DNA from: Sphingobium sp. Cam5-1
Lineage (GTDB): Bacteria > Pseudomonadota > Alphaproteobacteria > Sphingomonadales > Sphingomonadaceae
Assembly: GCF_015693305.1 (NCBI RefSeq)
Contig: NZ_CP065138.1
Coordinates: 124,001 to 188,000, forward strand
DNA length: 64,000 nt
Reading direction: 5' to 3'
A program made the translations under genes and the position numbers. Positions within the stretch are counted from its first letter, which is position 1. The number at the start of each line of letters is the position of its first letter. Positions 45,221 through 54,188 of the stretch are shown in pieces. The notes beneath the pieces were generated by a model. It was not told the DNA's origin. It was given only the letters and a program-made list of their open reading frames with translations, and ran no database searches.

Positions 45221-46481
45221 CAGCCAAGCCAAGACCTTCCTTTTCCTTCAGGGGCCGCATGGACCCTTTTTCGCGATGCTGGCCGATGCCTTGCGCGCGC
45301 GCGGGCATGGCGCCTTGCGGATCAACATCAATGGCGGGGATAAGGTGGACTGGCCGGGGGAGGCGACGGATTATCGCGGGTCCTTCCGCAACTGGCCGCT
45401 CTTCTTCGATGATTTCATCGTCCAGCACGGCGTTACAGACCTGATTCTCTATGGCGATTGCCGCCCCTATCATGCGTCGGCGCACAAGATGGCGCGGTTG
45501 CGGGGCTTGCGCGTCCATGTGCTGGAGGAAGGTTATATCCGGCCGGACTTCATGACGTTGCAAGAAGATGGGGTGAACGGCAATTCAACGCTGCCGCTCG
45601 ACCCGCAATGGTATCTGGATCAGGCGCTGGGCCTGCCGCCGGAGGGCGGGCGGGAGCCGCAAATCCCTTCGACCTTCCGCAGGCGTGCGGTCAACACGAC
45701 GCGCAACGGGCTGGCGTCGGCGATGATGTGGCCGATCTTTCCCTTTTATCGGACGCATCGGCCGCAGAGCTTTCTGCTGGAGGCGGCGGGCTGGCTCAAG
45801 AAGCTGATGCTGCGCAAGCGGGACGTGCGTTTGTCGCGGGCGCAATGGGAGACGATACGGGACAAGCCCTATTTCGCCCTGCCGCTGCAGCTGGATTCGG
45901 ACTATCAGATTCGCGTCCATTCGCCCTTCGGCAATATGCGCGCGGCCTTGCGGTTCGTGATCAAGAGCTTCGCGCGATATGCACCCGAGGGCACTAACCT
46001 GTTGGTGAAGCGGCATCCGCTGGATTCGGGATTGGTCGCCTGGGAGCGGCTGACGCGGCGGCTCGCGGCCCGATATGGGGTGGCGGATCGGGTCTATTAT
46101 CTGGCGGACCTTGACATCGCGCAGGTGGTGGGCCGGTCGCTCGGCGTGGTGACGGTCAACAGCACGGTCGGTACGCTGGCGCTGAACAAGGGCAAGCCGG
46201 TGCTGGTGCTGGGACATGCCGTCTACAAGGTGCCCGGCGTCGTTTATAGGGGGACGCTGGACGAGTTCTGGCTCGATCCGGGGGCGCCGGATCAGACTCT
46301 CTATGCGGCATTCCGCCGGGTGCTGATCGACCGATGCCTGATACGGGGCGGCCTGCTAAGCGATCAGGGCCTCGATATGCTGGTGAACAATGCTGTGGAG
46401 CGGCTTTGCGAAGAAAGGCAGCAGGGGGAGCGCCGTTCGGATGGACCAGTGCGGCGGATCAATCTTGCGCGGGTCAGCTGA
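45213..46481 (+). CDS. kpsS: KpsS-like capsule polysaccharide (alpha-Kdo) transferase
   Basis: The 422-residue protein has FLFLQGPHGPFFAMLADALRARGH, the Kps-type YGDCRPYHASAHKMARLRGLRVHVLEEGYIRPDF, LLVKRHPLDSG and VTVNSTVGTLALNKGKPVLVLG, as in KpsS, which adds the first Kdo to lysophosphatidylglycerol at the inner membrane. Coupled to kpsC. No kpsE, kpsD, kpsM, kpsT or kpsF is in the window, so the export machinery must lie elsewhere. Its last 126 bases overlap a convergent gene. Confidence 0.88.
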   Translation: MADSQAKTFLFLQGPHGPFFAMLADALRARGHGALRININGGDKVDWPGEATDYRGSFRNWPLFFDDFIVQHGVTDLILYGDCRPYHASAHKMARLRGLRVHVLEEGYIRPDFMTLQEDGVNGNSTLPLDPQWYLDQALGLPPEGGREPQIPSTFRRRAVNTTRNGLASAMMWPIFPFYRTHRPQSFLLEAAGWLKKLMLRKRDVRLSRAQWETIRDKPYFALPLQLDSDYQIRVHSPFGNMRAALRFVIKSFARYAPEGTNLLVKRHPLDSGLVAWERLTRRLAARYGVADRVYYLADLDIAQVVGRSLGVVTVNSTVGTLALNKGKPVLVLGHAVYKVPGVVYRGTLDEFWLDPGAPDQTLYAAFRRVLIDRCLIRGGLLSDQGLDMLVNNAVERLCEERQQGERRSDGPVRRINLARVS

Positions 46482-47300
46482 GGACAGGATTCGTGCGTCG
46501 CGTAAGGCGTTGTTCAGATAGCGGGTGAAAGCTGCATTGCGGACGGGAGGGCGCGCGCGGAGCCATGCTAGCGCGACGATGGGGCGCCATCGGGAAAGCT
46601 GATCGGGCGTGACGCCGCTTTGCCTTTGATAGGCGAGGCCAAGCTGACGGGCGGCCCAGTCGCGCCAGATGTTGGTGATGGGGTCGGCAGGGCCTTCGCC
46701 GAACCGCATCAACATCTCGCTCCTCACGGCATCGGCGGCGGGCACGCCGATCGCGGCCTTCGCCCAGTCGAGGACGACCAGCCCGTTATCATTGACCAGA
46801 ATATTGTCGATGTGGAAGTCGCCGTGGAGGAGTTGATTGCCCTCTGGGAGGCGAGCCAGATAATCGGTGGCGGCGCGCTTGAGCCGGTCGGGCGCCGGGC
46901 CATATTCGATATCGGTTTTAAGCACGGACTTCACCGTGCGCAGTCCCGATGCCGAGCGACCGTGCATCTTATGGAAGAGGCGAGCCATGTCGCGGAGGAG
47001 GGAGGCGGCCGAGAAGGGCTTCTTGCGAATTGCTCTGGCGACGGATGAGCCGTTTATCTCTGGATAGATGAGGGCGCGTTTGTCATCGACCTCGACGCGC
47101 GCGCGCGGCGCGGCGGTGGGGAGGCCGAGGGAATCGGCCAGCGTGGCAGCCGCCCTTTCGCGCTCGATCATTTCATCGGACACGGCGGGGTGGAAGATCT
47201 TGATGACCTTTCCGTCGCCAATATGAAAAACCTCCGAGCTCTGGCCCCGGTCGAGCAGCAGCCAATCGCTTCCCATTTCCAACGACATGTGCTGCATCAT
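46356..47300 (-). CDS. Aminoglycoside-phosphotransferase-fold protein
   Basis: The 314-residue kinase-fold protein shows LLHGDFHIDNILVNDNGLVVLDWAKAAIG, the catalytic HGDFHxxN and metal-binding DW motif of the APH family, and VFHIGDGKVIKIFHP in the N-terminal lobe with the ATP-binding Lys. Substrate unknown; it may phosphorylate a sugar or antibiotic-like molecule. Divergent from the HAD gene at 47376. GAGGAA sits directly before the ATG at 47300; 47318 is an alternative. Its 3' end overlaps kpsS tail to tail. Confidence 0.82.
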   Translation of the reverse strand: MMQHMSLEMGSDWLLLDRGQSSEVFHIGDGKVIKIFHPAVSDEMIERERAAATLADSLGLPTAAPRARVEVDDKRALIYPEINGSSVARAIRKKPFSAASLLRDMARLFHKMHGRSASGLRTVKSVLKTDIEYGPAPDRLKRAATDYLARLPEGNQLLHGDFHIDNILVNDNGLVVLDWAKAAIGVPAADAVRSEMLMRFGEGPADPITNIWRDWAARQLGLAYQRQSGVTPDQLSRWRPIVALAWLRARPPVRNAAFTRYLNNALRDARILSSADPRKIDPPHWSIRTALPLLPFFAKPLHSIVHQHIEALIA

Positions 47301-47375
47301 TTCCTCACTTCCGTGCATTTGCCGATCGCTCAATTGATGGTAGCTGCGCCGACAGAATTCCAGGAGCTTGCCCAA

Positions 47376-48122
47376 ATGAAAGAGTTGATCGCCTTTGATC
47401 TCGACGGAACGCTGGCGGAAAGCAAGCAACCTTTGGGAGAAGAGATGGGGGAGGCGCTGGCTGACCTGATGACGGTAGCGCATGTTGCCGTGATTTCCGG
47501 GGGTGATTGGCCGCAGTTCGACAAGCAGGTGGCAAGCCGCCTGCCCAGCCGCGCGGACCTGTCGCGTCTGTGGTTGATGCCGACGACCGGCACCAAGCTT
47601 TTCACGCATCAGGCAGGCGCATGGACGCCAGTCTATGCCGAGCTATTTGATGAGGCGCAGAAGCAGAGCATCTTCGCTGCCTTCGATCAGGCGTTGGAAG
47701 CGACGGGTTTCGTGCCGGAAGAAACATGGGGCGAACGGATCGAGGATCGGGGCAGTCAGATCACCTTTTCCGCGCTCGGCCAGCAGGCTCCTATTCATGC
47801 GAAGGAGGGATGGGACCCCGACTTTGCCAAGCGCCGTATCATTCAGGCCGACCTGCGGGAGCGGTTGCCCGGCCTGTCGATCAACATGGGCGGCGCGACA
47901 TCGATCGACATCACGCGCGAGGGCGTGGACAAGGCCTATGGCCTCAAAAAGTTGCGCGATGCGAGCGGCATCGCTCTGGATGCGATGATGTTCATCGGCG
48001 ACGCGATCTTCCCGGGCGGCAATGATTATCCGGCCAAGGAATTGGGGCTGGACACGGTGCGTGTCCGGGACCCGGAGGAGACGCTGTCCGTGATCGCGGC
48101 GATCGTTTCCTGCCAGAAGTGA
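47376..48122 (+). CDS. HAD-IIB phosphatase/phosphomannomutase-like protein
   Basis: The 248-residue protein has the HAD nucleophile IAFDLDGTLAESKQPL, VISGGDWPQ, SQITFSALGQQAP and the Asp-rich motif FIGDAIFPGGNDYPAKELG. The combination of FDLDGTL, the cap and G-D-x2-F-P-G-G-N-D-Y resembles eukaryotic-type phosphomannomutases (PMM), so conversion of mannose 6- to 1-phosphate is a reasonable hypothesis and would complement the guanylyltransferase at 30789. AGGAGC eight bases before the ATG sets the start; the longer frame from 47190 has no domain. Confidence 0.85.
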   Translation: MKELIAFDLDGTLAESKQPLGEEMGEALADLMTVAHVAVISGGDWPQFDKQVASRLPSRADLSRLWLMPTTGTKLFTHQAGAWTPVYAELFDEAQKQSIFAAFDQALEATGFVPEETWGERIEDRGSQITFSALGQQAPIHAKEGWDPDFAKRRIIQADLRERLPGLSINMGGATSIDITREGVDKAYGLKKLRDASGIALDAMMFIGDAIFPGGNDYPAKELGLDTVRVRDPEETLSVIAAIVSCQK

Positions 48123-48220
48123 CCGAATTGCCCTGATGCCGGGCGCCGTCGGTTGCGGCGTGCGGTCCATGATCTGAGAGGGGCGGGGGTGTGTTTCACA
48201 GGCAAACCCCTCCACCCCGC

Positions 48221-49393
48221 TTAGCCGTTGCGGGCGATGCCCTTCAGATGGTGGAGCAGAAGGTCGGCATTGGCCTCCCACGTAAAGCGCAGTGCTGCAT
48301 CGCGCACCGCTTCGCGCTCGGGCGGGTTGTAGAGAATCTCTCCAATGGCGGCCGCGATCGCTTCAGGATCACGGTCAACGATCTTGCCTGCTTCCGGACG
48401 GTCGAGCAGTTCGCGCGCGCCACCGACATCGGTGATAACGATGGGCGTACCGCAGGCGAGCGATTCGACCCAGGCGTTGGCGAGTCCTTCGGAGGAGGAG
48501 GGCAGCGCCATCACATCGGCGGCGGCATAGATGCGCGGCAGACGGTCATACGGGACGGAGCCGAGGAAACCAATGCGACGGTCAACGGCCAGTTCCTCCG
48601 CCTGCTTTTCCAGCGCCCGGCGATATTGACCCTGACCAGCGAAGAGCAAGGTGATGCCGGGCAGACGCGGAAGCGCCTGCACCAGCAGTTCCTGCCCCTT
48701 GCGCGGAATGAGTGCGCCGACGCACAGGACTACCGGCCCTTCAAAGCCCAGTGCTTCCTTGGCGGCGGCGCGATCGGCCAGTTCAAAGCGATCGAGATCG
48801 ACGCCGGTATAGTGGACGCGAATCTTTTCCGCATCCATGCCCAGCTTGACCATCGACCGGCGCATTGCGCTGGATACGGCGAGCAGGCCCGCCGCTTCCG
48901 CCCCGGCGCGTTTCACCATTCCGCGCGTGTCGCGCCGTTTGCCCCAATAATGGATGTCGGCGCCGCGCGCCTTGACGGAATAGGGGATGCTGAGGGCGCG
49001 TGACAGGCGCTGCGCCACCGGGCCATCGGGGAAGAAGAAGCTGGCGTCGATGACGTCGAAGGGCTGCTGTTCATGCAGATGGCGTACCAGCGGCAGGATT
49101 GCGCGGGTCATGCTGCCGACATTGTAGCGCGCGCCGATCTTCGGGATCGTCGAAAAAATCGGGCGGTAGACGGTGAGGTTCTGCCACCGTTCCTTGCGCG
49201 GCAGGGCGCGGAGCGGCGCATATTGATTGCCAAGGCCGATCGGCCAAATCGGAATCCCGAGTGGCGCGATCACCGTGACATTGACATCGGGGCGGCTGGC
49301 GAGTTCCCGCGCCTGCCGTTCGACGAACACCCCGAAATTCGGACGGCTCATGTCCGGGAACAGGGTCGAGAGCGTAAGGACATTCAGCGTCAT
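48221..49393 (-). CDS. Glycosyltransferase family 4
   Basis: The 390-residue GT-B enzyme has LSTLFPDMSRPNFGVFVERQARELA, KARGADIHYWGKRRDTRG, VLCVGALIPRKGQELLV and the donor-site ALPSSSEGLANAWVESLACGTPIVITDVGGARE with E-x7-E. It is convergent with the HAD gene across 98 bases with a possible weak hairpin at 48181–48218. Substrate unknown. Confidence 0.9.
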   Translation of the reverse strand: MTLNVLTLSTLFPDMSRPNFGVFVERQARELASRPDVNVTVIAPLGIPIWPIGLGNQYAPLRALPRKERWQNLTVYRPIFSTIPKIGARYNVGSMTRAILPLVRHLHEQQPFDVIDASFFFPDGPVAQRLSRALSIPYSVKARGADIHYWGKRRDTRGMVKRAGAEAAGLLAVSSAMRRSMVKLGMDAEKIRVHYTGVDLDRFELADRAAAKEALGFEGPVVLCVGALIPRKGQELLVQALPRLPGITLLFAGQGQYRRALEKQAEELAVDRRIGFLGSVPYDRLPRIYAAADVMALPSSSEGLANAWVESLACGTPIVITDVGGARELLDRPEAGKIVDRDPEAIAAAIGEILYNPPEREAVRDAALRFTWEANADLLLHHLKGIARNG

Positions 49394-49451
49394 GCTGTCC
49401 CCCTTAAAGCATCGCGGTTAATCGAGAGTTAGGGCTGAAGCGCGGCTTTGG

Positions 49452-50021
49452 CTATAATTGTCTTACCAACTGAACCGCGACGGCGCCCCAGGGTGGGTCG
49501 CTGATCACCTGCTGACGGCTGCCACTGCCGAGCGGCAGTATTTGCAACTTGTCGCCCTCTCGCCCGATCAGTCTGCCAAAGACGAACCGTCCGGCATGGC
49601 GTGGCAGCAATATGTCCCGATTGAGCGCGCTTGCAAATTCGTCCGGGCCGATGCGGCGGCACCAGATTTCATCCCCGCTGCGATAATCGCCGATGCTGGC
49701 GGCCACCTGAACGCCGATCATCGCGTCGGCGGGCACGGGTGGAGGGAAGGACAGGCTGCGGGTCGGTGCGCGGGCGCCTTCCGGGCCGAGCAGCGCCGCG
49801 ACCGGCACCACGCTTTGACCCGGGAGCGCCACAAGTTCTGATGAGCCAACGCCCAGAGCGTCGGCAATGCGGTTCAACCAGTTGACCGATACGGTTCGCG
49901 TGCCGGTTTCCAGCCTGCCGATCGTCTGCGCCGTGGTTGCCGGACGGCAAAGCGCCGCGACTTGCTCCAGCGTCAAACCCTTGGCTTTTCGAACTTCTCT
50001 AATCCGGGTGATCATGCCCAT
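49452..50021 (-). CDS. XRE-type regulator with S24-like C-terminal domain
   Basis: The 189-residue protein has an N-terminal helix-turn-helix (MITRIREVRKAKGLTLEQVAALCRPATTAQTIGRLETGTR, residues about 3–60) and a C-terminal beta domain (AAGIGVQ-like MIGVQVAASIGDYRSGDEIWCRR) similar to the peptidase S24/LexA signal-peptidase fold. The catalytic Ser and Lys of that fold are not seen, so autocleavage is unlikely. Target genes are unknown; the divergent DUF6456 gene is a candidate. Start could be GTG 50036, ATG 50021 or ATG 50015. Confidence 0.8.
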   Translation of the reverse strand: MGMITRIREVRKAKGLTLEQVAALCRPATTAQTIGRLETGTRTVSVNWLNRIADALGVGSSELVALPGQSVVPVAALLGPEGARAPTRSLSFPPPVPADAMIGVQVAASIGDYRSGDEIWCRRIGPDEFASALNRDILLPRHAGRFVFGRLIGREGDKLQILPLGSGSRQQVISDPPWGAVAVQLVRQL

Positions 50022-50116
50022 TCCCGATTTTTTCACCTATTTGGTTTTTCGTCTTTCCTACAAATGGTTCGTCGTGGCAAGCCCCTTCGCATCATTCATG
50101 CATGAGGAGGAAGCCG

Positions 50117-50575
50117 ATGCGAAGCCAATATGTGGAGCAGAAGATCGAGGACCCCGCAGGACATGTCCAGACAGTGGCTGTGAACCTGGGCGAATCGCCG
50201 TTGGCATGGCTGCACGCGCGCGGTCATCTGAGCGAGCGCTATTTCAGAGCGGGGGAGCTGTTGCGCGCTGATTGGGAGAAGGCGGGGCTTGGTCCGCGTG
50301 TCACTATGCGATGGGACGCGGCGTGTTCCACGGGTGGGCCAAGAAATGGCTCGGCAGCGCCTGATCCCAGCATAGCCCAGCTGTCGGCGGGGGAGCGTTT
50401 CCATGCCGCCATCGCCGCCGCCGGGCCGGGACTTAGCGATATATTATGGCGGGTTGCCTGCGCTGGTGAGGGGCTGGTCGCGGCGGAGCGGGCGCTCGGA
50501 TGGCCGAGCAGGGCGGGCAAACTGGTCCTGACGCTGGCGCTGGAGAGGGTCGCAGCCTGGTATCGCGTGCCTTGA
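50117..50575 (+). CDS. DUF6456 family protein
   Basis: The 152-residue protein has NLGESPLAWLHARGHLSERYFRAGELLRADWEKAGLGPRVTMRW and GWPSRAGKLVLTLALERVAAWY, the core of DUF6456, which is found across alphaproteobacteria. AGGAGGAAG is correctly placed before the ATG at 50117. The domain occurs with HTH proteins in other species. Function unknown. Confidence 0.85.
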   Translation: MRSQYVEQKIEDPAGHVQTVAVNLGESPLAWLHARGHLSERYFRAGELLRADWEKAGLGPRVTMRWDAACSTGGPRNGSAAPDPSIAQLSAGERFHAAIAAAGPGLSDILWRVACAGEGLVAAERALGWPSRAGKLVLTLALERVAAWYRVP

Positions 50576-50578
50576 CGT

Positions 50579-51124
50579 TTAGCGGCTCAGCTCGGCACCG
50601 AGGAGCAGCAGCAGTTTGACATCGATGGCAAAACCTTCGGCTCGCCAGAAGGCGATCTGGCCCGTCAATTGATCCAGTGGAATGCGGTGGACGCGGATAT
50701 CTTCCCCGTCCACGCCTCCACCATCACCCGTTTTTCGCAGGTCATGGGCGCGGAAAAGGCAGAAGCTTTCGGACACCATGCCGGGCGAGCTGTAGAATTC
50801 GCCAGCGGCCTCCATGCGTCCGGCGTGATATCCGGTTTCCTCTTCCAGTTCGCGGATCGCCGCGCGTTCGGATGCCTCGCCTTCCTCATCATCGCCGACA
50901 AGGCCAGCGGGCAGTTCGATGCAGCGGCGGCCGAGCGGCACCCGGAATTGATCGACGAGCAGCACATGCCGCCGCCCGTCTGCGTCTTCGTCGAAGGCCA
51001 GGATAACGGCAGCATGGATGCCGCGCGCTCGCCCTACATATTCCCATCTGCCGCGACGCTTGGCGGTGATGAAACGGCCAGCCCACATGATTTCTTCCGG
51101 GGCGGCCATATCCTGTTCACTCAT
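50579..51124 (-). CDS. Nudix hydrolase (ADP-ribose pyrophosphatase type)
   Basis: The 181-residue protein has the Nudix box GLVGDDEEGEASERAAIREL-EEETGY, with G-x5-E-x7-R-E-x2-E-E-x-G spacing extended by insertion, and FYSSPGMVSESFCLFRA after it. Substrate is probably a nucleoside diphosphate sugar such as ADP-ribose. The start overlaps the end of the second TPM gene by four bases. Confidence 0.88.
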   Translation of the reverse strand: MSEQDMAAPEEIMWAGRFITAKRRGRWEYVGRARGIHAAVILAFDEDADGRRHVLLVDQFRVPLGRRCIELPAGLVGDDEEGEASERAAIRELEEETGYHAGRMEAAGEFYSSPGMVSESFCLFRAHDLRKTGDGGGVDGEDIRVHRIPLDQLTGQIAFWRAEGFAIDVKLLLLLGAELSR

Positions 51125-51798
51125 AATTCGATCAGCCTGTCGGGCAATTCGTTGATGTCATCCTGCTCGCGCGGGAAATGCGCCGCGAGGACAGCGCCGA
51201 CCTGACGTACGGCCTGTGCCAGCCCTTCTCCGGGGCGACCCGCCCGGATCGCATCGATCAGTGCTGCCATCGCATCTCCCCATGCTTCGGGCGCGACTTT
51301 TTCGTTGATCGCGCGGTCGGCGACGATCTCGGCTCGATGCTCGTCAAGCGACAGGTAGATAAGGACGCCTGTGCGGCCGCGCGTGCGTGCTTCGGCGGCG
51401 GTGCGGAAGAGAAGGATGGCGCGGCGGCGCACCCGGCGGGCCTTGGTCGCACGCGGCGTCATCAGCATGCGTAGCGGCATGATGGCGAGCAGATAGCGCA
51501 CCACGAGAAATTTCAGGATCAGAAGGCCGGTCAGGCCGAGGATGAGCTTCCAGTCGGCCAGCTCATGTTCCCAATCCAGCAGCAGCGTGGACAGGAAGGC
51601 GCGCAGCTGCGCCGGGAATGCGGCCATGAAAGACAAGGCGAGGAATATGGCCGCCACCGCCCAGCTGAGGCCGACATCATGATAGCTATCGGAACGGCGC
51701 GTGACGATCGTCACGATCTCGCCGGATGTTTGTGTCTCTGCTTCCTTGACGGCGGCGGTGACCAGTTCGTGGTCCGCCTGATTGAAAAGCACTTGCAT
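51121..51798 (-). CDS. TPM domain membrane protein
   Basis: The 225-residue protein opens with an N-terminal TPM motif (DHELVTAAVKEAETQTSGEIVTIVTRRSDSYHDVG), has two membrane segments (VGLSWAVAAIFLALSFMAAFPA and LILGLTGLLILKFLVV) and a cytoplasmic end. TPM proteins belong to the TPM/LemA/YgcG context of membrane quality control. It starts with a one-base overlap (TGATG) with the preceding gene. Confidence 0.87.
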   Translation of the reverse strand: MQVLFNQADHELVTAAVKEAETQTSGEIVTIVTRRSDSYHDVGLSWAVAAIFLALSFMAAFPAQLRAFLSTLLLDWEHELADWKLILGLTGLLILKFLVVRYLLAIMPLRMLMTPRATKARRVRRRAILLFRTAAEARTRGRTGVLIYLSLDEHRAEIVADRAINEKVAPEAWGDAMAALIDAIRAGRPGEGLAQAVRQVGAVLAAHFPREQDDINELPDRLIEL

Positions 51799-52604
51799 CA
51801 CCAGTCCCCCGAGGCGCCGCCGCCCCCGAAGCTGCCTCCTCCTGAAAAGCCACCTCCGCCGCTGCCCCAGCTTGATCCGCCCCCGCCGCCAGAGCCCCAT
51901 CCAGAGCCCATGCCCGGACCCCAGAGGATGACAGGCGCGCCGCCACCACGGCGATAGCGCTTCCCGCCGCGCGCTCGCGACAGCAGCGGAAGCAGGACGA
52001 AGAAGACGAAGAACATGATGATCCAGAAGCCGAGGATGCCGCCTCCGCCGCTATCCTGCTGGCGGGCTTCGGCCTCCGCCTGCGCGGCGCGCGCCCTTGC
52101 CTGATCGGGTGGCAGGGCGAGCAGCGACGTGATCTGATCGACGCCCGCATCGATCCCGCCTGCCATGTCGCCAGCCTTGAAACGCGGCGTGATGGCGTTG
52201 CGGATGATTTGCGAAGACAGCGCGTCCGTCAGTATGCCTTCGACGCCATAGCCGACCTCGATCCGCACCTTACGCTCATGGGGGGCGATGATCAGCAGGA
52301 TGCCCTGATTATTCTTGTCGCCAATCCCCCAGGCGCGGCCGAGGCGGTAGCCATAGTCCGAAATGTCGTAGCCCTGAAGGTCTGGGATGGTCGCCACGAC
52401 CAGCGACCGCCCACTCGCCTGCTTCTGCGCGATCAGCTTTTGGCTCAGCGCCTGTTCCTGCGCGGGGTCGAGGATGTTCGCGGCATCCACGACACCCTTG
52501 TCGTCGAACTTCGGAAAGCTTTGGGCCTGCGCGGCGGGGACAGCGAGACCCGCCGCCGCCGTCCAGACGAGCAGCGCTAGGATCAGGAGCAGGCGGCGGA
52601 GCAT
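51798..52604 (-). CDS. TPM domain protein, YgcG-like
   Basis: The 268-residue protein has a signal peptide (MLRRLLLILALLVWTAAAGLAVPAAQA), the TPM domain (KGVVDAANILDPAQEQALSQKLIAQ, LVVATIPDLQGYDISDYG, ILLIIAPHERKVRIEVGYGVEG), one hydrophobic membrane segment (FWIIMFFVFFVLLPLL) and a long Gly/Ser-rich tail ending in GGSFGGGGASGDW. This is the classic YgcG layout. Confidence 0.9.
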   Translation of the reverse strand: MLRRLLLILALLVWTAAAGLAVPAAQAQSFPKFDDKGVVDAANILDPAQEQALSQKLIAQKQASGRSLVVATIPDLQGYDISDYGYRLGRAWGIGDKNNQGILLIIAPHERKVRIEVGYGVEGILTDALSSQIIRNAITPRFKAGDMAGGIDAGVDQITSLLALPPDQARARAAQAEAEARQQDSGGGGILGFWIIMFFVFFVLLPLLSRARGGKRYRRGGGAPVILWGPGMGSGWGSGGGGGSSWGSGGGGFSGGGSFGGGGASGDW

Positions 52605-52613
52605 GGCTGGCGC

Positions 52614-53216
52614 TTAGTTGCCGAAGTCGACCTTGGGCGCTTCTTCGGCTCCCGGCGTGGTCGCCTGGAAGGGGGTCATCGGCTTGGCGCCATGAATGAT
52701 CTTGGCGCCGATCGCGTCGGGGAAGGTGCGAATGCGGGTGTTATAGGCGCGCACCGCTTCATTATAGTCGCGAATGGCGACGGCGATCCGGTTCTCGGTC
52801 CCTTCCAGCTGTGACTGGAGATCGAGGAAATTCTGGTTAGCCTTGAGGTCCGGATAAGCCTCCACCGATGCCAGCAGCCGCCCGAGACCTTGGCTCAGTT
52901 GCGCCTGTGCCTGCTGGAATTGCTGGACCTTGGCGGGGTCGGACAAATCCTCGGCGTTGACCTGCACCGATGTCGCCTTGGCACGCGCCTCCGTGACCCT
53001 CACCAACGTGTCCTGTTCCTGTTTGCCAGCTGCCTTCACTGTGGCGACCAGATTGCCGATCAGGTTGGAGCGGCGCTGATATTGTGCCTGGACGTCGGCC
53101 CATTTGGCTTTCGCTGCTTCCTCTGCGGTGGGCACGCTGTTGATGCCGCAGGCAGACAGCGCAAATGCCGTTAGCAGGGGCAGGAGAAGAGCAGAAAATC
53201 GGCGCAGGATCGTCAT
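52614..53216 (-). CDS. lemA: LemA family protein
   Basis: The 200-residue protein has a signal ending in FALSAC (lipoprotein-like), then the LemA helix bundle: WADVQAQYQRRSNLIGNLVATVKA, VEAYPDLKANQNFLDLQSQLEGTENRIAVAIRDYNEAVRAYN and RIRTFPDAIGA. It starts at 53216; the longer frame to 53786 overlaps mscL and has no family match. It leads the operon lemA–TPM–TPM–nudix. Confidence 0.92.
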   Translation of the reverse strand: MTILRRFSALLLPLLTAFALSACGINSVPTAEEAAKAKWADVQAQYQRRSNLIGNLVATVKAAGKQEQDTLVRVTEARAKATSVQVNAEDLSDPAKVQQFQQAQAQLSQGLGRLLASVEAYPDLKANQNFLDLQSQLEGTENRIAVAIRDYNEAVRAYNTRIRTFPDAIGAKIIHGAKPMTPFQATTPGAEEAPKVDFGN

Positions 53217-53318
53217 GGAGCATCCTCGGCATTGTTGCGACGTCGGAAATAGGTGGTTGTGGAAGCGGGTGCAACGGCTCATCCTGCTAAACACGCAATC
53301 AGTGCAAGGGGTTCTCAC

Positions 53319-53747
53319 ATGGGACTGATTTCCGAATTCAAGACATTTATAAACCGGGGCAGCGTGATCGACCTGGCGGTTGGCGTCATCATCGGCGGCG
53401 CGTTCGCCACCATCACCAAGTCGCTGACAGATGACCTGATCATGCCGGTGGTGGGCTACCTGTTCGGCGGGGCGGACTTTTCCCGCTATTTCATCCGGCT
53501 CGGCGACATACCTGCCGGGTTCAAGGGCAATCCGGAAAGCTACGCCGATCTCAAGGGCGCAGGAGTCGCCATGTTGGGGTGGGGCGAATTTCTGACCGTG
53601 CTGGTCAATTTCCTCATCCTTGCCTTCATCATCTTCCTGCTGGTGAGGGCGGTGAACAGGCTGATGCCCAAGCCCGATGAGGCGCCTGCCGCTACCCCGG
53701 AGGAGGTGCTGTTGCTCCGTGAAATTCGCGACAACCTCAAAAAATAA
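53319..53747 (+). CDS. mscL: Large-conductance mechanosensitive channel
   Basis: The 142-residue channel has [51 protein letters not shown] and [24 protein letters not shown], two membrane segments and the charged C-terminal helix. It releases solutes on osmotic downshift. ATG at 53319 follows AAGGGG. Divergent from lemA. Confidence 0.96.
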   Translation: MGLISEFKTFINRGSVIDLAVGVIIGGAFATITKSLTDDLIMPVVGYLFGGADFSRYFIRLGDIPAGFKGNPESYADLKGAGVAMLGWGEFLTVLVNFLILAFIIFLLVRAVNRLMPKPDEAPAATPEEVLLLREIRDNLKK

Positions 53748-53891
53748 TTCGTTTCTGCGACGAAAGGAGCCTGCGGCGGGAACCATCTGCCGTGCGACCG
53801 GTTGATCGCGGTCAGAGTTCTGGGTGCTTTGCGCGGCCGGAATTCTTGCCGAATGACGTCAGCCCCAGGGGGCGCAACAGGAGAACACGCC

Positions 53892-54167
53892 GTGAAAACC
53901 ATCGTCTCAGTCCTCGGCCTTGCCAGCTTGATCGCGCTTGCTGCATGCGATTCCAAGCAGGAAAACAAGGTCGAGAACGCATACGAGAATCAGGCGGACG
54001 CCATCGACAACCAGGCCAGCAACATGGAAGCGATGGCCGATAACCTGTCCGGCAATGCCGAAAACGCTGCCGAGAACGCAGCCGACGCTTTGGAGAACAA
54101 GGCCGAGGCCACTCGCGAAGCGGGTGAGCGCGCTGCCGATGCCGTCGAAGAGAAGACGGAGCGCTAA
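53892..54167 (+). CDS. Small Ala/Asn-rich lipoprotein
   Basis: The 91-residue protein has VKTIVSVLGLASLIALAAC, a lipobox L-A-A-C, and then a helical repeat with periodic ENxAxxxx units (ENKVENAYENQADAIDNQASNMEAMADNLSGNAENAAENAADALENKAEATREAGERAADAVEEKTER). GTG start with AGGAGAACACGCC at proper distance. It may be a coiled-coil outer-membrane lipoprotein. No family is recognised. Confidence 0.7.
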   Translation: MKTIVSVLGLASLIALAACDSKQENKVENAYENQADAIDNQASNMEAMADNLSGNAENAAENAADALENKAEATREAGERAADAVEEKTER

Positions 54168-54188
54168 TCTTTCGCTTTCCCAAGCCGG

